Source: Bigelowiella natans CCMP2755
Lineage: Eukaryota; Cercozoa; Chlorarachniophyceae
Length of the DNA: 64,000 bases
Direction: 5' to 3'
Assembly: GCA_000320545.1 (NCBI GenBank)
Contig: ADNK01002325.1
Location: 62,001 to 126,000, forward strand
Shown in pieces: positions 50,183 through 60,500 of the stretch (positions are counted from its first letter, which is position 1; every line of letters starts with the position of its first letter). A model generated the notes under the pieces. It saw only the letters and a list, made by a program, of their open reading frames with translations. It was not told the origin of the DNA and did no database searches. Made by a program: the position numbers and the translations under genes.

Positions 50183-51089
50183 AACCGTTGCAAATAGTAA
50201 CAGCTGTCAAATGTCTACATTTCTGGCCGGTACATGGCATGCCATGCTAGCTAGCTAGCATGTGAGTGCGCCTAGCTCACGTGTGAACTCCCAACCTCAC
50301 AATTGATGTTGTCACAAAAGGCAGTGTGCATGCTAGCATGCACAGGCAGTTCTGACACATCTGCATGTCATCTGGAGATCTAGCTAGCTAGCCTGCATGT
50401 GACAATGATGATTCTGCTCGCATCGTCAATTGCTTGGGTTCACATCGCGAATCATTTGCCATCTAATCATGCTGAAATGCTAGAATGGTCTAGTTTTGCA
50501 GCAATTTAGTGATGTCTCTGTGTGATTGTTTAGTTGTGTGACATTAACATCTCTAGATCTAGCTAGCTTGTTGTGCTCTAGTGCTGCAAAGCATGCTAGC
50601 GCATGCATGGTTCATCGTGCCTGCTAGCCTGTACAGTTCATCACACAAGCACTTGTCTCAATGAAGGCAGCAGCACCTAGCTAGCTAGCTAGCTAGTAGC
50701 CTTTTAGCTGCTATTATACTCGCTAGCTCACTGCACGTACGTGGCACAGCTATGCAGACCTCTAGACCCTAGAGACATGCAGTGTGTTGAAATTGTCGTA
50801 GGCATCAAGCTAGCAAGGCTTAGAGGGGACACATATCGGCCTTGGTGGCTAGAAGGTTTAATTTACTTAACAGCGAGATGTTGATTACATTCCTAGCTGT
50901 ATAGGCCACACGAATTTGCTGGGCACATATGTTACATGGCCCAACGATGCGATGTACAGAGTCTAAATGCTACGACATGCACGCACACCACAAATTATCA
51001 CATTTATATCAGTGGATGATGAACTTACATGCTACGATGTGGCTCTTACTTGCATTTTGTACAATTAAGAGCAAGCTGGGTTGCTGTTC
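50183..51089. other. CTAG-rich island (E) between convergent genes
   Basis: It has about 27 CTAG tetramers in 700 bases (hand count), including CTAGCTAGCTAGCTAGCTAG at ~50677-50696 and GCATGCTAGCATGCA at ~50328. It also has GCATGC and ACGTACGT words. It lies between the 3' ends of the kinase-oxidoreductase gene (+) and the DUF707 gene (-). No coding sequence was recognised. Confidence 0.7.
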
Positions 51090-52004
51090 CTACTTACGAT
51101 GATGTTTCTTTTTCCCCTTACGTTCTACGCCTTGCTGAACGTAGATGGACGAGTATTCTTTGTAGGGAATTGCTCTCGGACATCCTAGCCTATATGAAAC
51201 GCCGTCCCATACATACTTTCGATCATACCAGAATGGTATTGCTTCAAGCTCGCGCACTCCTGTTTCCTTACGGACAGGTGGGTTTGTCGCCACAACGGCG
51301 TGAACAACAGCATATGCTTTCTGCCTTTCCATACCGTTTGCGCATAATGCCAGAATATCGCAGCCCCATCCAAGTAGAATAGGATCGTACATGTTCATGA
51401 ATTTAGTCAATGCTTTCCTTGAAAACAGGTAGGAGTTCAACTCCACAAAGTTGGTGTAGGTGAGGAGCAGGTTTGAATCTTCTTTGTGAATGGTCTCATT
51501 GAAGCTGATCGCGCTGGTTTTGTTATCGAAGGACGGCATTGTAATATCCAAAGAATGTTCATGGGATATATCAAACATCAAATTGATATCCTTCACGCCA
51601 TTGCGGAAGGTGATATCATCATCAAGAAGGAAAAAGTAATCGTACTCATCTATGATGGAATTCCTCTTGCTGAAGACGAAGTTGAAAAAATTTTGCATCT
51701 TGGAGCCGTGTCCTCTAATGCAATATTTGCTGTTTGCCTTGTAATCCTGAAATTGCTGCTCATCTTTACCGTAATAGACGGTAAAGACGTCATAGTTCTG
51801 ACCAGGCCCAGTCCAGTTTTCAACCCATCCACTATTGTCTCCCGCCGATGTGAATACCAACTTTTTCCCAGTCATCACTTCCAAATCATCATAATTTTCT
51901 TTCTTAGCAACAGGATCAGCATCAAGTTTCCTTGATCGCTCGTTCCAGACCGCCCGTACGGGGGGAAAGGAAACCAAGCACCACGCAAAGATGGTAGCCA
52001 ACAT
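51090..52004 (-). CDS. DUF707 glycosyltransferase-like protein
   Basis: A single-exon protein of 304 residues. It starts with a hydrophobic segment (MLATIFAWCLVSFPPVRAVW) that could be a signal peptide or a type II membrane anchor, so it probably works in the secretory pathway. The body matches DUF707 in three places. YDYFFLLDDDITFRNGVKDI holds an acidic DxD-like motif, LLGWGCDILALCANG matches the GWG-D block, and KAYAVVHAVVATNPP matches the VVH block. DUF707 proteins look like GT-A glycosyltransferases, but no enzyme activity is established as far as I know. The Lys/His-rich tail (GVERKGKKKHHRK) is unusual. It is head to head with the ATP-grasp gene. Confidence 0.75.
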   Translation of the reverse strand: MLATIFAWCLVSFPPVRAVWNERSRKLDADPVAKKENYDDLEVMTGKKLVFTSAGDNSGWVENWTGPGQNYDVFTVYYGKDEQQFQDYKANSKYCIRGHGSKMQNFFNFVFSKRNSIIDEYDYFFLLDDDITFRNGVKDINLMFDISHEHSLDITMPSFDNKTSAISFNETIHKEDSNLLLTYTNFVELNSYLFSRKALTKFMNMYDPILLGWGCDILALCANGMERQKAYAVVHAVVATNPPVRKETGVRELEAIPFWYDRKYVWDGVSYRLGCPRAIPYKEYSSIYVQQGVERKGKKKHHRK

Positions 52005-52145
52005 CCAGTTTTGGTAGGGAGAGCGAATGAGAAGGAACGAAGAAGAAAGAAGTGTTAGTTAAGACCACTTTTGGGAGATTCTTATGCCAAATTGAATCCA
52101 ACTTCTATTAACGACATGATATCATACATGCCGCAATAAATAATG

Positions 52146-52360
52146 TCAGGTCTTATTTTTCCTCTCCAAGATCGAAATCATCCTGTTCAAAGAGGCAATA
52201 GCTTCTGACATACACAGGAGGTTTCCCCTGAAAACCGTCCTGATTTCCTCCATCATACTTAAAATGTTCTGCATTTGGGAAGCAGGAATAATCGAAAATC
52301 CCAATAGGAAATACCAAAGAATAGGAGTCATTTGAGCTTCGTTGTCGCAGATCCAAAACC
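52146..52360 (-). CDS. Short open frame, possible exon of unknown gene
   Basis: An open frame of about 67 codons reads YSLVFPIGIFDYSCFPNAEH and KPPVYVRSYCLFEQDDFD, with balanced protein-like composition rather than repeats. It lies upstream of the DUF707 start on the same strand. It may be a separate small gene or an unused exon. I do not recognise it. Confidence 0.25.
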
Positions 52361-52399
52361 GTGTTACATTTTATCTTATACGACTCCCAAAATATGATC

Positions 52400-52470
52400 G
52401 AAATTTTATTTCACTTTCCGAAATTTTATTTCACTTTCCGAAATTTTATTTCACTTTCCGAAATTTTATT
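52400..52470. repeat. Perfect 20-bp tandem repeat, about 3.5 copies
   Basis: The unit AAATTTTATTTCACTTTCCG repeats exactly at 52401, 52421 and 52441, with a half copy at 52461-52470. It lies in the divergent promoter region of the DUF707 and ATP-grasp genes, about 75 bases upstream of the latter's start codon. The copies are identical, so the array is young or conserved. Confidence 0.95.
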
Positions 52471-52543
52471 GTGCTACGAGTCGCATCGCAATGTACATTA
52501 AGGAGTTACCTACTCTGCCTTAGAGGAGGAGGGAAGGCTCAGC

Positions 52544-53632
52544 ATGTGCGGTAGAATATGGCGTGTCCTTCGCGTCGAATTAAGTCTATTTGTTCTCTAT
52601 CTCGTTCTAATGGTTACGAATGTGGGAGCGGACAAGTATGCAGCCTTGTCCATCTACCTGTGTGTCGTGATCGGTGCGAGCTTGGCAAATAGCCTCTTAC
52701 TTCATCTCAGCTCGGTATTATTCGATGATGGGAGTGACATACCAACCTCTTCAACCCTACTTCATTCCTTATCTTCTCTTTTTTAGAAGGTGCGAAACAT
52801 CCGGAACCAGTTGCCCATGCCAATCCGGTCTCTCGGCGTTTCAGTCCTTGTCCTGCTGGTGATGATTCTCATTATTCTGGCAACATTTGGGTCCGACAAA
52901 GCGTACGGGGAGTACGTAAAACTTAATGGCATCTTGGAACAGGTTGTTCAGATTATGACCTGTCGACACCAACTACCAAACTAAAGACAGTTTACAAAGA
53001 CCTCATGAATACCATCACTCATCCATGCATACATCTAGTATGCAACAGAACTGTGCCAAATGAAATATAGATGTGAGAGTGAAGAGGCAAAGAAGTTATA
53101 TCTTTAAACCGACATATTATCGGCATGCTATCATAGGGACGGGTGATTATTGGCGGTGATGAGAGCTTCGCACGAGAATATTTCATGGAACAGAAAGATC
53201 AACATTTAAAGCACGCCCGTAATTTCACTCTGCGGAGGTCGTGGGGACTGATTGGATATCCAAATGCTGCCAGCGTCTCATGGGAAGACCTCATTTCTTT
53301 CAGGTTTCATATAGATGATTTTAGGACCGATACTAGCGATCAAAGTTATATTAACCTGACTGTGTTTATTAATGTGCATGATCATTGTCATGTATGTCTC
53401 TGCCAATAACGCTGTCTTCGGGTATCAATCACCTCTACAACAAATAAACGACGGTAGGATACAGCGTATGGCCGATTTGCTGGAACAGGAGGATGTACAT
53501 GACTTCTTGATTGAGAAGGATAAGTAAGAAGATGGAAATAGATCGTTCTGATAATGATGACGATGCTGGTGCAATGATACCACCATCACGTAAACATCTC
53601 ACAAGCATTGTTATCGCTTGACTTTGCGCTTT

Positions 53633-53692
<60 letters not shown>

Positions 53693-55768
53693 TTCTTTGC
53701 CTCTCTGTATGGCAGGTGTTTCATGTACAACTTCTTCAAGTCTCAGGCGATTCCATTTGTGCCTATTTACGGCGACTTTTCTGACGAGGTGGCTGCTACG
53801 GGAGCGCTGACGTCCATCCTTAGATCATCAGGTCCATCATTGCGTATATTTAGTAGAGATAATGTGCCATAACGCCAAAATTGCGTTTTCCCATCTAGGA
53901 AATACCAAAGAATCCATGATTTTCATCAAAGCGTGCCACTTAACACAAGGATCTGATAATGGTAACAGTCATCCGTCCTTCGTCGTCCCCGAATGAAAGC
54001 TTTCTTGACTGCTGTGCTTGTGTCTTAACCCATCAGGGACCTTGATCGTAAAGATGGAAGCCGATTTGCTTGGTAGGAAAAATTCACGTGGTTTCCAAGA
54101 GAAATTGAGTGCTGCAAAGGCTTGGATAAAGCAAAAACTTCGGCAAAAGCCCTCAGATCCATGGAGACCATGGAGCAAGTCAATGAAGAAGTAAGTAGGA
54201 AGCATATCATATTTAAACAACTTTGCCATCACCTCTTGTGTTGCTGCTACTACAACTACTATTATATTACTACTACTCCTACCTCTTGAATACTGTTTCC
54301 CCCCCCCCCCCCCCCCCTCCCTCTTCTCTCCCTCCCCTTCTTTATTAGGTTGCTGGAGACGGTGAAGGCGGGCATTATGATACAAAAAGGATTTGGTGGA
54401 CCAAGCGAAACCGCTATGGCCGCTATGGGACTGCTTCCGAAACCGGTACCATTTTTGCTAATATCCCATTCATTGTACCTCCTCGTCCTCCTCCTCCTTA
54501 AGCTATCGTCATCCGTCTTTGTGAAGAAGAAGAAGAAGAAGAAGAAGATTAGGGTCATGCTGATGAGGACTATAACTTTTTTTGGTCTCTATTTGCACAT
54601 CCAATCATGAAAAAAAGGAATAAGTGGAGAAGCTGGATTGAGCTAGATTCTCCTACTCTTTCCGCTACTTTTCTTCCTTTCTTTTGCTGCAATGATATCG
54701 TCTGCTTGTCTATATGACTGTATGAATCTACGTTGCACGTGTTTAGATCGAAGCCAAAGTCGAGGTGTTATGGGGGCGAGCATATCTAGCCTTTTTGCAT
54801 GACTACAAGGTAGTCATCTTGCAATATTATTCTCTGCCACAAATGCTTTCTTTACGAGGATGATAGCAGCATGATATGTGGGACTCGAAGAGCAAACTTA
54901 TATATAGAATTTCTTCTTCGTTTCTGACCGTAGAAGTAGTACCACGCAGCAGAAGGAGCAGGGTTTCCACACACTACTAAAAAACTTCCATCCTCATCAT
55001 CATTATCATCAACTCATCAGCATTTTTCTTCTCCTCCTCCTCCTCCTCCTTCTCCATCAGGTCTTCGCATTCCGAGACTGTAGATTCGAAAAGTATGAAT
55101 CTGACTTTTATGGCAACATCTGGCACAGCAGTGTGCCAGATGCGAAGGAATTCAAGTGGCTCTGCAAAGATGAGGAGGTGCGTCGTAAATGCATGCATGA
55201 GTGCAATCTGTGCCGAAGGAGAGGGTCAGACTTCTGATGGAAAGAACATAATCCGTTTTCATTAATGTGAATATTGTTGGTGCTATCTGATACAACCTAG
55301 GACTACCTAACGCCCGTCTTTGAACTCGCGGAGTTGGTTGCTCGCAAGATTGGCATCGAGCAGCTTAGAGTCGATATATTTATAGAGCCAGGACGCCCCA
55401 CTCAACCGGTTGTAAATGAGATATCTCTAGCGAGCGGAGTCTTATACCGTTATCACGCTCCATTTATGGCTCAAATATGGGTCGGTGGCCATGAGAAGCG
55501 AGGCAGCAAATCGTTCCCTTCCGCGAAGAACTCGAATCTACAATTTCTCATTCCCCTCTGTGCAGTTTTTTGCTCTCTTATTGGAGTTGCTAGAGCTGTC
55601 GCAGCTTCTATTCTTATGACCCCACTGGCGTATCTACGTCAGCGATTTGCTTCTCTCTCGTCGTCGGTGCTGTGTCGGTCAGTGCTTTCGTCTTCAAATT
55701 GGGTTATGGCTCTAGCATCGCATATCCAGGAGCGATTTTTTAGAAAATCGCAGCGAAAGGCGAGATAG
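52544..55768 (+). CDS. Membrane-anchored ATP-grasp (TupA-like) protein
   Basis: A multi-exon gene. The first two exons encode three hydrophobic segments (LSLFVLYLVLMVTNVGA, IYLCVVIGASLANSLLLHL, LGVSVLVLLVMILIILATFG). A later exon begins FGYQSPLQQINDGRIQRMAD (~53417). The next, FMYNFFKSQAIPFVPIYGDF (~53720), leads to an ATP-grasp-like core. TLIVKMEADLLGRKN (~54038) may hold the nucleotide-binding Lys. IEAKVEVLWGRAYLAFLHDY (~54748) follows, then KVFAFRDCRFEKYESDFYGN (~55063). The metal-site end is RVDIFIEPGRPTQPVVNEIS (~55369). The pattern best fits the TupA-like ATP-grasp family of polysaccharide synthesis, though substrate is unknown. The C-terminus has another hydrophobic segment (FLIPLCAVFCSLIGVARAVA) and a basic tail. 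Stop at 55766-55768. Confidence 0.65.
53635..53700. repeat. (CT)n microsatellite before a splice acceptor
   Basis: A CT run on the sense strand leads into the acceptor TATGGCAG at ~53716 of the ATP-grasp gene. Confidence 0.9.
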
Positions 55769-55957
55769 ATAAACTATACGTTCTTGTAAATATAAATTTT
55801 CAGCATCACAGCAGAAACGAACGAGCACATTTTTAGCGATTGCCGCTGCTTTTTACATTAGAATGACCATTGAATATAATTAATATGTTCATTAAATTCG
55901 TCTCTTTTGTGAGATATGTATAATATTACACATGTATGCAAATATATAAAATATGTA

Positions 55958-55995
<38 letters not shown>

Positions 55996-57190
55996 TTTTA
56001 TATGTGTGTATACGTTGTGGGCATAGTTTGTATTTGGCTTCTTGGATTGATTCTGTGTGACTACATCAATTGTGTTGTGTTCATACATTAGCATTGAATT
56101 TGTCTTTCATTCATCTGGCACATGACATTTGCATAGCTGTGCAGCTGCATCGCCTTGTTGCATGTATCTGTCACATGCACATGCTAGCATGTACTAGTGT
56201 AGCTGAAGCAATAACAATTACATACGTGTCCATCCATCTATCCAGGGAACCATGCACATGCTCGCATGGCGTGTACATGCAATGCACGCTGTACGTGTAA
56301 TGTCCATCATTGTGCACCGCTAGCAAAGGCACCGTCTAGCCGTGTGCATGGGCAATGGCTCATGCTAGCATGTCATCAATATCTTGTACGTACGTACGCA
56401 CAGCCACAGCTAGACAGAGTGTTACAATTGCATGCACGTTCGTGAGCCCGCCAGCTGACGCACGCGCACATTGCTAGATTGGATTGAAACTCGCATGTCT
56501 GCTAGACATGTGCTCTACTTGCAACTGAACGATCGATCACAGCGCAGACACAAGTAAACGATCGAGAGAATATGCACACATCTAGACATGCGAGCGCTCG
56601 CTCATTACGTACGTTAGCAGGAGACAAATGCAATGAAGCACATTACGGTTGTGGTACGTTCCATGCACACGTAATAATAGCATCTTCTATGCGCACACTC
56701 TCATCTTGAGTGTAGTAGTTCCCGTCAGCTTTGTGTTTTCTAGTTTTCGATCCTAGTTTCGATTTCATGTCGCCGTTCTAGCATTGCACCCCATATATTC
56801 TTGTCGATCATTGAATGTTAAACACATATCTATCTCTAGATATAACCAGTACGTAGCCAACACGCACTGTACGTGTATTGCTGATCGAGTATACATAGCA
56901 GCAAGATTCATTTCAATATCGACATCATGATCGAAGGTACACCTTCCTCTATATCATCTGCAGGCAGCACACTAAAGAGCAAATAAAACTTATTTACAAA
57001 CTAAGTAGCCACGCCGTAAGTATTTGTTTGATTTTTTGTAATGATGCACAAAGTTGTATTTTAACGCAATTGTAATATACGATGGCCAAAACACTCTAGG
57101 TACAATTTTGCTTTCTTTTTGGCAAGATGAAACCAAAAGAACGACAGTCTACTCTCTATACTCATGAGCTCTAAGAAACTCATCACTCTT
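55769..57190. other. CTAG/GCATGC-rich island (F) between convergent genes
   Basis: An AT-rich part (55920-56000, including an AT run) follows the ATP-grasp stop. From ~56070 to 56850 the DNA is rich in ATGCTAGCATG, CATGCA, ACGTACGT and CGATCG words, with about 13 CTAG sites and one ACATCTAGACAT copy at 56578. It separates the 3' ends of the ATP-grasp (+) and UBE2M (-) genes. No gene was recognised. Confidence 0.6.
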
Positions 57191-58127
57191 TCAAATAACA
57201 CGCTGGTAAGACTCCCCTTCTACCATTTTCCCTTGCATGGAACGGAGGACATTACTCTTAAATTGTGATTTATTATCCCTCATAAGTTTTGCAGCCTCTT
57301 TATTGAGCGGATCGTTGGGGTTAGGTTCCTGCAATAATGATGATTCTAACTAAGAGATTACTTACAGACCGACTCGAATATACAGCGTGGGGGAAGAGGA
57401 AATGAAAAGAAAAAATGAAAACTGCTACCACGAAAAGATAAATGAGGCCATGGATGATGCTTTGGGTGTCCAACACGGGTTTCCAATCTTGCCTCAAGAT
57501 ATTTAAGCATACGTTTCCCTCAAGGTCCAAATTAGGATGGTATATCTTATCCAAGCAGAGGATCTTTGGGGGCTTGTAGGGATCTAGTGCATAAGAAAGA
57601 TAACGATCATGCATACGTAGTAATATGGGCAGGTAATACCCATCATCCTGTGTCTTCTCACCGTTGCATATTCGGTTTCAGATGTGTGTTTTTCTATGAA
57701 TAACAGCAGCAAGTGTGCAACTTACAGTCGTCAGGGACTTGACAGCGAAAATGGAAGGTGCCACCCTTCCAGTAACCGTCCTGGGGAGCGATGGTGAATC
57801 GGAAGTCCAGCAGTTTGTCCTCCTGCAAAGTGATAGATTACAAGTTTCATAACCAATTATTTTTATTCTATATCTACTACGTATATCCTCTTTTCATCAC
57901 ACAATAAGACCAAAGGATACTACCTTAATATCATCTTGATTAAGCTTCACGTAAGGCGGAAGCTCGAGCTCGCCGAAGTCACTCTGCATCCGAGCGAAAG
58001 CTGTGAGTTGTTTTTTCCCTGCCTTCGATTTTGACCCGGATTTACCATCTGCACTTTTAGAATTGGAACTTCCAGCGGATTCTTTCTGCTTCTTCTTTTT
58101 AAGCGCTCTCAGCCGTGCCATCGCCAT
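57191..58127 (-). CDS. NEDD8-conjugating enzyme UBE2M / UBC12-like
   Basis: Homologue of UBE2M (Ubc12), the E2 that passes NEDD8 from the NAE E1 to cullins. The first exon has a Lys-rich N-terminal extension ([19 protein letters not shown]), which in this family contacts the E1, then [18 protein letters not shown]. The second exon is [20 protein letters not shown] and ends VPDD. It joins in phase (T|AT) to [20 protein letters not shown] (~57580). The catalytic Cys is in [17 protein letters not shown] (~57510). The last exon begins [20 protein letters not shown] and ends ESYQRVI, with TGA at 57191-57193. All catalytic-core features are present. The start may be the first or second Met. Confidence 0.92.
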
Positions 58128-59241
58128 GGTGGAAATTTACTGGGGTTAGAATGGTTATGAGTCAACCTACGATTCAGTGCTGAACGTAGGAAGGAGATGA
58201 TGAAGATTATAAGAGGATGCAATAGGAATAGTTCCCCCAATATCCTGTTTAGCCAACGCCTCCTTCCTCCCCCATTGACAAATAAATCTTCGCAAATCGC
58301 AAAGTTGTCCCCAGAATGTGGTCAATGGGGATAAACCAACTGCCACATAGCACACTTGTCAATAAGATTTTCATGCACCCATCTTATATGCCTTTTTTGC
58401 CATAAATGTAGCACAGAAGCTCAGCATGTACTCCATGCAATCTCACTACCTCGCTCTTCTGGCTTTCCGGTTGAGATGAGGGTTAATGAAGGCAGACGGG
58501 ACGTGGTGCCTAAATTATTGAGCCTTACTCCCTTTCACCCCTAAAAATATGCAGTTAATTTATCACTTGCGACATTCGAAAATTACAAATAACATAAATG
58601 ATACATTACATTATTGGTTTTGTCTGAGGAAATGCGGAAGATTGTTCTCTGAAAGGCTGCGCAGATGTCAGGTCAGCTGTTGTTGCAGGCTTGAGCGACA
58701 GTTTGAGATCCAATCTTTGGCCAATCCTTTGAGAAAAGGATAAAGAGTCAATGTTCTGCGCTTAGATTTCGAAAGAATCGAACGGAGATATACATTCACG
58801 AGAATATCACAAAGCACTTAAGATACTTCGAGTCTCCGATTCTTCGAAATGCAAATTTCCCCGTGATATTTGATTAGCGTCTTATAGATTAGGTTGTCGT
58901 TACATGAAAAAGGCATGGACAAGCTCCAAGTTTGTTCCACGAATGCTCTGGATGATCTAACGAAGGAATAATAATGAAGTATGAATTGAGGACTTGGACG
59001 ATCGGTTGTGCAGATCGACGAGCATCGTTCATCACATCACACCCCCCTCCGACAACATCGTAGATATATTTTATTGACTTCGTATTCAAACGAAGCTTGT
59101 CCGATTCGCGTTGGCAGACAGGGCGCGCCTTGGAGGAGGAGGAGGAGGAGGAGGAGAAGGAGGAGGAGGGATCCGCGATAGAAGCAAATGTGGAGATTTA
59201 GGCTTCACAGATATGCTGGGGACGAGAAGGGTAGTGCCGAA
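58128..59241. promoter_or_regulatory. Head-to-head intergenic region, UBE2M / unknown gene
   Basis: A 1.1 kb gap between divergent genes. No conserved frame or RNA was seen. A GGA run sits at ~59138-59170 near the downstream gene. CTAG words are not enriched. Confidence 0.35.
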
Positions 59242-60166
59242 ATGAACTTTCAATCGATGCCTTACTCGAAAATGCATTCGTTCAAATTGAAAGGTTTATT
59301 TGATTTAAGATTGAATGGAACTAATGTTTACAGGTGTTGTTGCGAATGACGAGGCCCCGAAATATGCTGTGGAAACTCTCCAAACCTTTGAACTGATCTC
59401 CGTTTTGAAACGTGACAATCGACTGGTGACTGTGCCCATGTTGAAACCTGAATATAGAGGCGATGAGGACTACTTCCGCTTCGTGAGCAAGGAGGAGTAT
59501 CGACCCTGTGTCATTCAACCGGGAAAATATTTCTACATTCAAAATTGCGCATCAAATCAATTTTTGACAGTTTCTGACGACGGAGGGGAGATTCGCTGCG
59601 AAAGCCGAGAGGGAAAAGTTGATGGAACTTTATTTCTCGTCGGCGTGCAAAAGAAGCAGCAGCAGCAGCAGCAGCGTGACAATCATTGGTGGTTTCGGGG
59701 TTGCAAGACATCAACATCTATAACGTCATATGGCCTACGATGTATCATCGTGGGACCAGATGGATATTTGGTGCACGGATTCCCGAAGATAGTTCGGGGC
59801 TATTTGAGGAAGAAGAATGTGCTCTACGGATACAGCGTTAGTACCCATAGTAGCAGTAGTAGTAGTAGTAGTAGTAGTCAAGGGGAAAGTCGCAGCAGCA
59901 GGAGGAGGAGGAGGGGACGGGGAAGTGTTCTGTTTCTATGTACTATATCGAATGGTGTTTCTTTATTGTCATCATTCTGCAATTATTCGCGATCATCATC
60001 AAAATCACAAGTTGATCACTTACTTTTTCTTATTCATTGGTCACTAAGCACTAAGCAAGCTGTTTTCACAATAATGTGGGTTCTAGACCAAATACTTCGC
60101 TATCGTGAATGGCGAGTTACGCTTTTGGGAGGACGAGAAGCAGTATGTAAACATCAAATGGGCGAT

Positions 60167-60198
<32 letters not shown>

Positions 60199-60436
60199 AA
60201 TGATGATAATGATTATGATGACGAAATTACATTTATTATGATAGAAATAATGAAAACGACTTCAATGCAAACGTGCATGGTGCTGATAGTAATGGTATTC
60301 TAATCATCAATCCTATTTCCCTTCTCCTCCAAGCTTCATTGATTGCGTGGATGTGGCGAGGGAGAGCGGAAGCCTTTCCTTGAAAGATGTTGACTGGGCT
60401 ACATTTGGGAAAACGAAAAGGTGGAGAAGAGAGAGG

Positions 60437-60500
<64 letters not shown>

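Noticed and set aside
52400-52470. CRISPR-like direct repeats
   Set aside because: The units abut without spacers and the setting is eukaryotic, so this is a simple tandem array.
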